Positions 11,897-22,785 of a stretch of DNA of 64,000 nucleotides are shown here, piece by piece (position 1 is the first letter of the stretch; every line of letters starts with the position of its first letter). The DNA comes from Caenorhabditis remanei (taxonomy: Eukaryota; Nematoda; Chromadorea; Rhabditida; Rhabditidae): NCBI RefSeq assembly GCF_010183535.1, contig NC_071329.1, forward strand, positions 3,844,001-3,908,000, in the 5' to 3' direction. The translations under genes were made by a program, and so were the position numbers. The notes beneath the pieces are model-generated. The model ran no database searches. It saw only the letters and a list, made by a program, of their open reading frames with translations, and was not told the DNA's origin.

Positions 11897-12311
11897 TTTT
11901 CGAGCGGATAGAACACAGCAATCAATAAGGGTTGGTTAACAAAGGAGACGAATGGGAGGAATACTGAAGAGATGTGAGTGAGGGGACTGTTTGGAAAAGC
12001 GCTAATCGACCGGCGCTGTTTGTAGAGTGCTCTGGGAATACCAACATTCTCAAAAAATGGAAGAACAGGTAGTGTCAGCGGTTATGTACATCTGTGCAAA
12101 TAGAATTCTAATCACTAGGAAATGCGGACCAGTAATTGCAAGATCCATCCTCTGCGCATAGTGGTATTCCCAGAGCACTCCACAAATAGCTCCAGTCGAT
12201 TAGCACGTCTCCACACAGTCCCCTCACTCACATTTCTTCAGTATTCCTCCCATTTGTCTCCGTCCTCAATCCACCCTTATTATTGATTGTTGTGTTCTTT
12301 CCGCCCGAGTA
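11897..12311. promoter_or_regulatory. Divergent promoter module D4/D5
   Basis: Two-armed module with the D4 arm reading outwards from about 12040 and the D5 arm from about 12165 (TTCCCAGAGCACTCCAC, CAGTCGATTAGCACGTC). The central spacer has GTGTCAGCGGTTATGTAC. The 5' leader GATTGTTGTGTTCTTTC precedes the D5 ATG. Function inferred from position. Confidence 0.6.
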
Positions 12312-13780
12312 ATGCCTGTCATACCAGTACGGTATGAAAGTTTGAAGGCGATTCTGCCGTACATGGACCCAAATATACGGTTAGTTACCACTCCTGTTTA
12401 CTTCTTGAACTAATCATTTTCAGGTTCCAAATCTCTCTACGCATGCCATCAATCAGCTCCCTTGAGAGCCGTATACCGCTGAAAATTGAGAATTTGACGT
12501 TTTCGAAATTATATACGGAAGTGAATAAGGCCTCCTACAAAGTTCGTGTATACCGTGATAACGGAGGTAACGAAATTTCTTCCGATGTCCTCAGAATGAA
12601 TAATGATGGAAAGTCTTACAATGACATTGATCAATATGGAGTCATTATTCATCCCGGATTGAACAACGTACTTCCAGGAGATATCGATTTGAGAACCGCA
12701 GTTCAACAACGTGTTCCGTCAAATACGGAGGAATCGGAACGAATTTTAGTCCTGCAACTGAGAATTTTAAAAATGCTGCTGGCCGAACGGTTGAATCAGG
12801 AGTATATAGAAGACGACGAAACCAGGAATGCGGGAGTTGGTGGACCTGTGAATGCTTTCAATGAGACGTATCGAAGACATATGTTGAATCAATCAGTTGA
12901 AACAATTCAAAGCAGGATGCAGTCATTTCGGGACCAGCTTAGTGCTATTACTAATCGTCGAAACAATCAGAATCTGCCATACACTGCATCGATTCAGTTT
13001 ACTAGACGGTCTCCAAAAGGAATCACAATCCAACGTGTTGCATACAAAAAGTATCTTTATGAAGCGAAAAAGGCGGTGCACACGAAACTGTTTGGAAATC
13101 GTGGTTCGAATATATTAGTGAAGAATCTGCAAATCGGGTTCGGAATTCCAATTCTTCGTTTTCCCGCTGGAACTATCTTGAAAATTGAAAATTTAGAAAT
13201 TGCGCTCTGGAAGTCACTTACATTTGAAGGTTTCAAAAATATTATTCATTCATCATCTTTTCCAATTCAACAACTAAAAGTTTCAAGCAATGTTTTCAAT
13301 GCTGATTTTCGACACATCATTGTGAGAGGCAAAATCATTGATTATCAATAATCTTACCAATGATATTCGTTCATGGACCCCAATGCTTCTGAATCTGACT
13401 AACCGAAGAGTGTACTTGGAGAATGAGAACAACCTCAATCCACCAAATAATTATATGGATTTGATTGAGAATTGGCTGGAGAGATGACGACCGGTTGGGA
13501 CCTGTTTCTATATAGGAATCAAAAATGAAGAGACCGTGAAGCAGTGTTTGGACACTTTGAGACAGAGGCAAGAAGTTCAAGGATCTTCTGAAAAGTGAGT
13601 GTTTCTATCATATCCTTATCTGCTGTATTGGTTTTTTTCAGACAAGTTCAACTTCGTATTAACGCTTCATTGATGCTCAATGTTTCTTATGAAATGATTG
13701 AACAACCTGGGAGATTACTGAGAGATGACCAATCGAAGTGGTGGCTGATACTGAAAGTTGTTCGCGGAAGATCTGATTAA
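12312..13780 (+). pseudogene. D5: type-1 DUF3557-family pseudogene with frameshift and stop
   Basis: Exon positions match the family: 12312..12379, 12424..13594, 13642..13780, all with good splice sites. Exon 2 has two lesions. A 2-nt loss near 13325-13332 turns the usual R-E-A-K segment into RGKIIDYQ and a stop at 13351. A TGA at 13485-13487 replaces the Gly codon of the LERGRPVG motif. The 5' part is otherwise normal (VNKASYKVRVYRDN, DIDQYGVII, NNVLPGDIDLR). Exon 3 and about 120 bp beyond are almost identical to the 3' end of D13, suggesting conversion or recent copying of that end. Confidence 0.82.
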
Positions 13781-14435
13781 TCTCCTACAGTTAAAAAAAT
13801 TTATCAGAATCTCGTTATTTAACAAATGAATTTTAATAACATAAGCCTGAAAATCATACCAGACAAGGAAAACTGGACTGTACAATTTTTTCATTTGCAA
13901 TGGGCGGTCCAGTTCTTAAACAAGATCTTATAAATATCATTTGTACGCATGGCTTCAAAAATTTTTCCAAGTTATAAAATTCTCGTTCTCACATTTTATA
14001 AATGAATATTCGTGATTACTCAACGTTGACATCTGATAGATTCTGAAACCTCTACAAGCCAGACAAACTGTTACATCAAAACTTTACCGATATTTCGAGA
14101 CCAGCTCACTTTAAGCGTCACTTATCAATGGAGCTCTCGTTAACTTACTCTTCTCAAGTCGTATTTGTTGATTAGTGTTTCTCTGCCGCTCAATTGTGTT
14201 CGTTCTTATGGGAGATAACGAAAACGTGTTATCATTAGAGCATACTCGCAGTGTTCAGAACATTCTTACTTGCTACCTGTGAATTTGAATTTCTTAATTA
14301 ATAAATGCTTCTGTTTCTTTTAAGTTTCTTATGAAAACTTGTCTGTACCGATTACAGAGTCTTAATTGGAGACCGTGAAGCAGGTGCCACATGCTGTGTA
14401 TCATTAGAACGATGAGAATACGCTTATCTTGTTTA

Positions 14436-14654
14436 CCGTAAAACCTGTAATAGAGGCGCACCTGCTAGCAAAAGTTTGGAGCATCCTATTTCGGCTGTCT
14501 TTAAAGATATGCACATTTTTTTAACTAAAGAAATATTCTATGAATATTAGGCTTTATTTTGTCAGTTAGCAGCTTTTTCATATTTCCTTTGGGAACCGAG
14601 ATATACCGCTGCAAATAGGCACCGCTATGTGCGCTTCTATTACCGGTTTTACGG
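14436..14654. mobile_element. MITE with CCGTAAAACC ends and TA target duplication
   Basis: The left end CCGTAAAACCTGTAATAGA and the right end, whose reverse complement is CCGTAAAACCGGTAATAGA, are inverted repeats extending to a shared GCGCA. TA flanks each side (14434-14435 and 14655-14656). The paralogous flank near 32750 reads GTTTATACATTC without insert, an empty site that confirms insertion at TA. The element is ~219 bp and has no coding capacity; a Tc1/mariner-type mobiliser is inferred from the TA target. Confidence 0.82.
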
Positions 14655-14708
14655 TATACATTCAAATTCAACTTTTACCAACAGCTTCCACCTGTTTGAT
14701 ACTTTTTC

Positions 14709-14949
14709 ACCGACTTTCCCAGTGATCAGAATTATATTTGCAGAGAAGATGTACATAATCGTTGACATCACTTGTCATTCTGTCATTCTCTGAGAATAAT
14801 TGTATTCCCAGAGCACTCTACAGATAACCCCGATCGATTAACACGTCTCCACACAACCCCTCTCTCCACATCTCTTCTACATTCCTTCCATTTGTCTCCG
14901 TCCTCAATCTACCCTTATTATTGATTGTTGTGTTCTTTCCGCCCGTGAA
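14709..14949 (+). promoter_or_regulatory. Single-armed upstream module of D6
   Basis: Contains the spacer sequence (CCCAGTGATCAGAATTATA, CATCACTTGTCATTC) and one arm (TATTCCCAGAGCACTCTAC, CCCCGATCGATTAACACG) directed at D6. The opposite arm is absent, unlike modules between divergent pairs. The leader before the ATG again reads GATTGTTGTGTTCTTTC. Confidence 0.55.
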
Positions 14950-16420
14950 ATGCCGGTCATACCAGTACAGTATGAAAGTTTGAAGGCGATTCTGCCGTAC
15001 ATGGAAGCAAATAAACGGTTAGTTCCGATCCTGTTTACTTCTCGAACTAATCACTTTCAGATTCCAAATATCTCTTCAAATGCCTTCAATCAGCTTCCTT
15101 GAGAGCCGTATACCACTGAAAATCGATAATTTGACGTTTACAAAGTTAGAAACCACAGTAAATGAAAGCTCCTACGGCCTTGCTGTATACCGTGATTACG
15201 GACGCAACGAAACTCCTTCCGATGTGCATCGTATGAATCAAGAGGGAGGGTCTCTCAATGACATTGATCAATATGGACTCATCATATATCCGGGAGTGAA
15301 CAACGTACTTTCAGGAGATATCGATTTGAGAACAACAGTCCAACGAGATCATTGGTTCAATACGGAAGAATCGGAACAAACTGTAGTTCAACAACTGAGA
15401 GTTTTTAAAATGTTGCTAGCTGAACGGTTGAATCAGGAATATATAGAAGACGACGAAACCAGAAATGCAGTTGTTGGTGGTCCTTTGAATGCTTTGGTAG
15501 AGACATATCGAATAATGACATTGAACTATTCTATAGAAACTATTCAAAACAGGATTCAATCGCTTCGGGACTCGCTTCGTCCGTTCAACAACCGTCGGGA
15601 CAATAGGATTCCTCCGTGCATTTCCTGGATTCAATTATCCGTCTATTCTCCAAAAAGAATAACAATTCAACGTGTTGCATACAATAAGTATCTTTATGAA
15701 GCAAGAAAGGCGGTGCACACGAAACTATTAGGAAACCGTGGCTCGAGTATTTCAGTGAAGAATCTGAACATTGACCTTCCCAATCGAATTCTCCGTTTTC
15801 CCGCGGCAACTATTTTGAAAATCGAAAATTTAGAAGTTACAAACTGGAATTCACGTGAATTCGAACGGTTCAAGCAAGTCATTCATCCATCATCTTTTCC
15901 GATTCGGCGACTGAAAGTTTCAAGTAATATTTTTACGGCAGATTTTCGACACATCATTGCGAGAGAGGCAAAATATTTGATTATCAATAATAGTACCAAT
16001 GAATTTGCTTCATGGACACCAATTCTTCTGAATCTGACCAACCGAAGAGTGTGTTTGAAGAATGAGAACACACTGAATCCACCAAATAAATATATGGATT
16101 TGATTGGGAATTGGCTGCAACAAGGGCGTCCAGTTGGGACCTGTTTCCATATGGGAATCAAAAACGAGGAGACCGTGAAGCAATGTTTGGACACTTTGAG
16201 ACAGAGGCAAGAAGTTATTGGATCTTCTGAAAAGTGAGCGTTTCTACGAAATCTTTACCTACATATTGATTTCTTTTTCAGAAAAGTTCAACTCCGTATC
16301 AATGCTGCATTGATGCTCGAAGTTTCTTATGAAATGATTGAGCAACCTGGGAGATTCCTGAGAAATGATCAATCGAAGTGGTGGCTGAAACTAAGAATTG
16401 TTCGTAGAAGATATGATTAA
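14950..16420 (+). CDS. D6: DUF3557-family protein, type 1, intact
   Basis: Exons join(14950..15017, 15061..16233, 16282..16420) give 459 aa. Exon 1 ends EANKR rather than the usual (D/E)PNTR. Core motifs: VNESSYGLAVYRDYGRN, DIDQYGLII, NNVLSGDIDLR, LAERLNQEYIEDDETRN, YNKYLYEARKAVHTKLLGN and SFPIRRLKVSSN. Exon 3 begins with an extra Lys (KKVQLR) where most read KQVQLR. The segment TTVQRDHWFNTEESEQ to the middle of exon 2 is nearly identical to D2, and the 3' third to D11, a mosaic pattern. Convergent with D7. Confidence 0.86.
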
Positions 16421-17031
16421 TCTCCTACTATTTTAAAATAATTCATTATAATCTTTAAAAAAACAATTTATTCTAATTGCATAAGCCTGGAAACGATAAC
16501 TGAAAAGGAAAACTGGACTGTTCAATTTTTTCATTTGAAATAAGCGGTCCAGTTCATAAACAGGATCTGATAAACATCATCTTTACATTTGGTTTTAAAC
16601 ATTTTTGAAATTATAATATTCTCTTTTTTTTTGTTTTTAAAAATAAATATTTCTCAAACACGGTCTAAACGTTGACTTCTGAAGGAGAATTTCACCGATA
16701 TTTCAAGACCAGCTCACTTTAAGCGTCACTTATCAACCCAATGCAAAATTGGCATTACTTTTTATTAAAGGAGTTCTATCAAGATTTTTGGTACATTTTC
16801 ATTTTTTGGAGTGTCTGTGAAAATCATGGAACCCAACAGCAAGACAGCACTACTGTTAGATTGTTGTAAACAAAAATCGGCAGTGACAACCGGTCAATTC
16901 TTAACTTGGTAGTTACTACATTTACAGAACCTTATTTATTTGAAAAAAATAACGTTTTGGGAAGTTTTAAAGGAAATTACAGAGGGTTGGTTCAACATAT
17001 TAGATATGAAATGCACAATTTTATCGTTATA
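16421..17031. other. Convergent intergenic block, copy 2 of 4
   Basis: Near-identical to 8570-9182, including the conserved downstream element near 16717 and the paired AACTGGACTG/GGTCCAGTTC hairpin near 16515-16555. No gene of its own. Confidence 0.55.
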
Positions 17032-18530
17032 TTAAAGAGAAACATTATTTGTATCAGACACTCTTGTTCGTGTAGAAAGAAGGACAGATAAAATAAAAGA
17101 TTCTAACTGATTACATTGTGGCCGAACAACTCTCCAGTTCAACAACCATTTTGTGTAGGGGTCCGATGGTTGTAAAGCTTTATAAAAAACTTGGAGACTC
17201 GATGAAGCGTTGACACGTAGTTCAACATAGCTGGAATAATAAAATGAGAAATGATGTGCAAACCGAGAAACTTACTTATCTGACACTGCAACAACATCTG
17301 GTCTCATTTTCAAATTGATTAAAACCCGCTTGACAGTTTCTTCCTTCATGATAGCTGTCCAAGAAGTTCCAACGGGGCGTCCGTTCTCCAACCAACTGCT
17401 GATAAAGTTCACGTAGTCTACATGAGATTCATTTCTACTTTGTTGTTTCAAATACAAATGTCGGTTGGTTAGGTTGCGAAGAATTGGAATCCATGGGCGT
17501 GATATGGTTGTGGTTTTGTCAATGATAAGAGTCCTCGCATCTTTAACAATTACATGTTCAAATCTTGAGCGACGAGCACCACATTTCATTGTTAATTGTT
17601 GAAGAGGGAACGAAGACTTATCAATAATTCGACTGAATGCTTGAAAATTGGATGCATTCCAACTGAGCAGATCCAATGATTGAATTCTCAGTTTGGTTTC
17701 CACAGGAAAACGAAGAATATAATCGCAAAAATCAATGGTCACATTCTTCACCGATATGATTGAACTTCGCTTACCAAACATTGTAGAGATTAGCATTTTC
17801 ATTGCCACGAACAGATTCTTATTGTAAGGAATCCTTTGGATCAGACCTCTTCTCTGTGAAGTCACAGTCAATTGAATCCAGTTGGTGAACGGTGGTTTTG
17901 TGTTATTGCGGCGATGCTTGAAAGGTTCCAAAGCGGTTTGTAATGAGTTTATCCGATCTCGAATCAGTCTCACAGAAGATTGTTTCCAATGTATCTCAGC
18001 TCGATACTCTGGATATGAAGGAACAGTTGGGAACTCATCTTGCTCTGTGTACTCCCAACGCTCGGCCAAGATCTTCTTGAGCCCTCTCAACTCCTGGACT
18101 AGAAGACGTTCTCTTCTATCTGTATCGTTTTGTGAATTTCTCAAGATTTCCCTTCTCAAATCCACATCTCCAGGGAGCACTGTGTTGATTCCCAGAGAAA
18201 TAGTGAATCCGTGTTCATCAATATCATGTGACATCGGTAGCATTGACATTTGAATCTCAGAGGACACTTTTTTATCTTTTATTTCGCAGTATACACCTAG
18301 ACGGTAGCGAGCTCCATTTATTTCCAATCCTGTTTTTGAAAACTTCAAATTCACAATTTTCAATGATAATCTTTTTTCGAGAGAACTGATAGATGGTATG
18401 CGCAGGGAGATTTGGAATCTGGAAGTGATTAGTTCAAGAAGTAAACAGGAGTGGTAACTAACCGTGTATTTGGTTCTATGTACGGCAAAATCGCTTTCAA
18501 ACTTTCGTACTGTACTGGTATAACACGCAT
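17032..18530 (-). CDS. D7: DUF3557-family protein, type 2, intact, extended C-terminus
   Basis: Exons complement(join(17032..17230, 17276..18418, 18463..18530)) give 469 aa. Exon 1 reads MRVIPVQYESLKAILPYIE. The type-2 core reads NLKFSKTGLEINGARYRLG, DIDEHGFTISLG and NTVLPGDVDLRREIL, then QLTVTSQRRGLIQRIPYNK, MFGKRSSIISVKNVTIDF and PWIPILRNLTNRHLYLK. Exon 3 (199 bp) is longer than in D12 and D15: a 4-nt deletion removes the expected stop and adds about 25 residues ending SDTNNVSL. It pairs convergently with D6 and divergently with the truncated D8. The N-terminal half is almost identical to D22. Confidence 0.84.
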
Positions 18531-18912
18531 TTTACGGGCGGAAAGAATACAACAATCAATAAGGGTGGGTTGAGGACGGAGGCAAATGGGAGGAATACTG
18601 AAGAGTTGTGAGTAAGGGGTTGTGTGTAGAAGTGCTAATCGACCGGGGCTATCTGTAGAGTGCTCTGGGAATACCACTATTCGCAGAGAATGGAATGACA
18701 GGTGGTGTCAGCGGCCATGTAGATCTTCTCTACAAATAGAATTCCGATCCCTGGGAAAGACGGACGAACGATAATTGCAAGTTCCATCCTCTGACAATAT
18801 TTGTATTCCCAGAGCACTCTACAGATAGATCTGGTCGATTAGCACTTCTCCGCACAATCCCTCACTCACATCTCTTCAGTATTCCTTCCATTTGTATCCC
18901 TCCTCTACCTAC
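18531..18912. promoter_or_regulatory. Divergent promoter module D7/D8; D8 arm now drives nothing intact
   Basis: The D7 arm and spacer are normal. The D8 arm (TATTCCCAGAGCACTCTAC, CTGGTCGATTAGCACTTC, CTCTTCAGTATTCC) runs to about 18912 and then fuses directly to the middle of a family exon 2 (AACAATCGTCGGGATAATC), with the leader, exon 1, intron 1 and first half of exon 2 missing. The same junction is present at 53925. Confidence 0.65.
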
Positions 18913-20315
18913 AACAATCGTCGGGATAATCGAATTCCTCCATATACACCTTGGATTCAATTCACTACACGCTCTCCAAAAGGAAGCACAACCCAACGTG
19001 TTGCGTACAATAAGTATCTATATGAAGCGACAAAGACGGTGCACACGAAACTGTTTGGAAGTCAAGGTTCGAGTATTTCAGTGAAGAATTTGGAAATTGA
19101 CCTTCCCAATCAAATTCTTCGTTTTCCAGCTGGAACTATATTGAATATCGAAAATTTAGAAGTTACAAACTGGAATTCACGTGCATATGAACGTTTCAAG
19201 CAAATCGTTCATCCATCATCTCTTCCAATTCAACAATTGAAAATTTCAAGTACTACAATTCCTTTTTTCGATTGTAGACACATTATTGCGAGAGAGGCAA
19301 AGTCATTAATTATCGATAATAATCCCCTTGAAGATGATTCATGGACACCAATCCTCCCGAATCTGACCAACCAAAGAGTGTGTTTGATGAATGAGAATAA
19401 ACACGTTTCTCCGCATAACGATTTAATCGAGGATTGGCTGGAGAGAGGACGTCCAGTTGGCACCACTTTCAGTATGGGACTCAAGAACGAATATACAGCA
19501 AAACAGTGTTTGGATCAGGGCTGTGCGGCAACAGCTTTTTTCGGCAACTCGGCAACTCGGCAACTAGCCAATTCATGCTTCGGCAACATTCGGCAACTCG
19601 GCAATTTGCCGAAATTTGAACTCGGCAACATTCGGCAACTTTCGGCAACTTTCGGCAACAGTAGTGTTTTTTTACTAAAGTCTCATAAAAAGTTATGTTC
19701 ACTCAAACCTAATAACAAAAATCTACAAATGAGACAAGAAATCATAAAGAGAGCTTGTGAAAACACTAAACATTCTTAAAATCAACTATTTTCCATTAAT
19801 TCTATGGTTTTTGTCAAAATCAAAACTTTTTTGAAGTTACTGCCGAAATTCGACTACAGTATGTTAAATTTGCATGGCTAGTTTTTTTCCGCGGGTCTTG
19901 CCCAGATTAAGTCTTTTCACTGATTTTTTCTGTAAAATTGCAAAAATTTATCACGAAAAGAAAATTTAACGTTGTTGCCGAGTTGCCGAAAAACTGTTGC
20001 CGAAATTCGGCAACCTCAAACTGTTGCCGAAACATGAGTTGCCGAATTCGGCAACGGCAACTCGGCAACTAAAACTTCGGTTTGGATACACTGAAGCAGA
20101 GAGAAAATGTTTTAGGATCTTCTGAAAAGTAAGTGATTCTGTCAAATCCTCTATTTATCCATACATTCTTTTTCAGACAAGTACAACTCCGTATCAATGC
20201 TTCATTGATCATCAATGTCTCTTATGATATGATTGATCATACAAGCAGTTATCCTAGTGAATATGATTCAAACTTGTGGCTTAGACTGAAAGTGATTCGT
20301 AGACGATCGGGATAA
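18913..20315 (+). pseudogene. D8: 5'-deleted DUF3557-family pseudogene interrupted by a hAT-like element
   Basis: The second half of exon 2 (from 18913, NNRRDNRIPPYTPWIQFTTR) up to 19515, then a 564-bp insertion, then the end of exon 2 (20080/20088-20128) and a normal exon 3 (20177..20315, ending WLRLKVIRRRSG). There is no ATG in the retained frame before the homology starts. The insertion splits the codon region after AKQCLD. D23 is the near-identical copy lacking the insertion, so the 5' deletion came first, then the duplication, then the insertion. Confidence 0.85.
19516..20079. mobile_element. hAT-like nonautonomous element inserted in D8
   Basis: The insertion is flanked by an 8-bp direct repeat GTTTGGAT (19508-19515 and 20080-20087); the duplicate locus at about 54522 has a single copy, giving a clean empty site. 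It starts CAGGGCTGTGCGGCA, resembling the end of the element at 33667. It consists largely of direct and inverted CGGCAACT / TTGCCGA repeats around a unique middle. The right end does not show a matching terminal repeat. It has no transposase. The 8-bp duplication and CAG(G/A)G terminus suggest the hAT superfamily. Confidence 0.8.
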
Positions 20316-21355
20316 TTTTATTTTGGTTTTAAAGAATTTGAATCTTTTTTCTTTTCTTTGTCTACTGTAATTATTCTCTCTGCGAATCCTATAATCCTGT
20401 AAAGCTCTTTAAAGTAATTTTATCAATAATTGAACGAGCGAATGAACAAAAATGTTGATGCATCAGAATCTCAAGAACAAAGTAATTTTTTCAAAAACGG
20501 GGTTCTCACTGAAATAGGAAACTTCTTTTCAAATCTGCAGACAGTTCTCAAAGTTTTCCACTTTCTGAAGCAAGCACGGTGTTGCAGAGAGCATCTTGTT
20601 ATTCTTATATATAAAATGCATGTGGGGTTTGTTCAAATCTCTGTCACAATGCCCGCATTTTATATTCATTTCCAACAAACCACGTGAACTCGAGTGATGT
20701 AGCCACGAGAAAATGCGCCGAAGGCGCGTCAGCCTAAGCTGGTTACGTATAAACTCCCATTTTGAAAATAAATATTTATCAAACAATCTCTAAACGTTGA
20801 CTTCTGAAGGAGAATTTACCGATATTTCAAGACCAGTTCACTTTAAGCGTCACTTATCAATCCAATAAAAATTGGAATTTCTTTTTATTAGAGGAGTTCT
20901 TTCAAGATTTGTGGTTCATTTGTATTTTTGGGTGTGTCTGTGAAGACCATACAATCCAACAGCAAAACGGAGCTCAATAAGGTTTTAGGGAGACAAATGG
21001 GAGGAATACTGTAGAGGTGAGAATAAGGGGTTGTGTGGAGACGTGCTAATCGACCCAGCTATCTGTAGAGTGTCCTGGAAATACCACTATTGAGAATGGA
21101 ATGACAGGTGGTGTCAGCGATTATTTACATCTTCTATGTCAATAGAATTCCGATCACTGGGAAAGGTGGACGAATAGTAATTGCAAGTTCTATTCTCTGC
21201 GCATAGTGGTATTCCCACAGCACTCTACAGATTACCCCGGTCGATTAGCACGTCTACACACAGCCCCTCACTTACATCTCTTCTACATTTTTTCCATTTG
21301 TCTCCGTCCTCAACCTACCCGTATTATCGATTGTTGTGTTCTTTCCTCCCGAGAA
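20316..21355. promoter_or_regulatory. Intergenic with orphan minus arm and D9 upstream arm
   Basis: From 20316 to about 20980 this is D8 3' flank (near-identical to 54756-55420), with GCGCCGAAGGCGCG near 20713 and the conserved downstream element near 20840. From about 20990 to 21100 lies a promoter arm facing left with no minus-strand gene attached. The spacer follows, and the D9 arm occupies about 21205-21355. Confidence 0.55.
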
Positions 21356-22785
21356 ATGCCTGTCATACCAGTACAGTATGAAAATTTGAAGGCGATTCTG
21401 CCGTACATGGACCCAAATACACGGTTAGTTACCACTCCTGTTTACTTCTTCAACTAATAACTTTCAGATTTCAAATCTCTTCCCGCATGCCTTCAATAAG
21501 CTCCCTTGAGAGCCGCATACCACTGAAAGTCGAGAATTTGACATTTGCAGGTCCATTTACGGAGGTGAATAAGGTCTCCTACGAGCTTGCTGTATACCGT
21601 GATTATGGACGCAACGAAACTCCTTCCGATGTTCACCACATGAATCAATGTGGAGGGTCTTCCCATGACATTGATCAATATGGACTTATCATATTTCCCG
21701 GATTGAACAAGGTACTTCCAGGAGATACCGATTTGAGAACCACAGTCCATCGAGATGTTCCGGTTTATACGGAGGAATGGAAACAAGGTCTCGTGCAGCA
21801 ACTGAGAATATTAAAACTGTTGTTAGCCGAACGATTGAATAAGGAGTATATTGAAGACGACGAAACCAGGAATGCAGGAGTTGGTTTCAATGAGACATTT
21901 CGACAAAGTATATTAAACGATTCTGTAGAATCCATTCAACTTCAAATTCAATTACTTCGGGACCGGCTCAGTGCTTATACCAATCGTCGGAACAATTATA
22001 TTCCTCCGTGTACTTCCTGGATTCAATTTACTACACGCTCTCCAAAAGGAGTAACGATCCAACGTGTTGGGGGTGCACACGAAACTTTTTGGAAATCGTG
22101 GTTCGAGTATATCAGTGAAGAATCTGAAAATTGAGCTTTACAATCGAATTCTCCGTTTTCCCGCGGCAACTGTTCTGAAAATTGAAAATTTAGATGTTAC
22201 ATACTGGAATTCGCTTGCATTAGAACGGTTCAAGAATATCATTCATCCATCATCTCTTCCAATTCGGCGACTGAAAGTTTCAAGTAGTGTTTTCGCTGCA
22301 GATTTTCAACACGCGATTGCGAGAGAGGCAAAATATTTGATTATCAATAATATCATCAATGATAATCGATCATGGACCCCAATTCTTCTGAATCTGACTA
22401 GCCGAAGAGTCTTCTTAGAGAATGAGAACAGACTGAATCCACCAAATAATTATATGGGTTTGATTGAGAATTGGTTGGAGAGAGGACGCCCGGTTGGAAC
22501 CACTTATTCTATGGGAATCAAAAGCGAAGTGACCGTGAAGCAATGTTTGGACACTCTGAAACAAAGACAAGAAGTTATTGGATCTTCTGAAAAGTGAGCG
22601 GTTCTATAAAGTCATTATTCAATTACTGTAACGATTTCTTTTTCAGACAAGTTCAACTTCGTATTAACGCTTCATTGATGCTCAATGTCTCTTATGAAGC
22701 GATTGAACAACCTGGAAGATTACCGAGAGATGATCAATCGAAGTGGTGGCTGATACTGAAAGTTGTTCGTGGAAGATCTGAATAA
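21356..22785 (+). pseudogene. D9: type-1 DUF3557-family pseudogene with internal deletion
   Basis: Exons 21356..21423, 21468..22593 and 22647..22785 have intact splice sites, but exon 2 is 1126 bp, not a multiple of three as in intact copies. Near 22068 the expected AYNKYLYEATKA segment is gone: CGTGTTGG joins directly to GGTGCACACG, shifting frame. Before the break: VNKVSYELAVYRDYGRN and KVLPGDTDLR (Thr for Ile). After it, in the new frame: LKIENLDVTYWNSLALERF to WWLILKVVRGRSE. Without the deletion the gene would be typical. It precedes S2. Confidence 0.82.

Larger units (their letters stand above)
13781..14949. other. Intergenic between D5 and D6
   Basis: Contains the D5 3' flank (shared with D13), the conserved downstream element CTCACTTTAAGCGTCA near 14107, a block matching 32.46-32.8 kb, one MITE (14436-14654, listed separately) and the upstream module of D6. 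No coding sequence is supported. Confidence 0.5.

Noticed and set aside
20430..20786. Overlapping 85-codon frames on both strands, repeated at 54867-55223
   Set aside because: The two copies belong to the recent segmental duplication and the third copy near 59.9 kb does not keep the frames.
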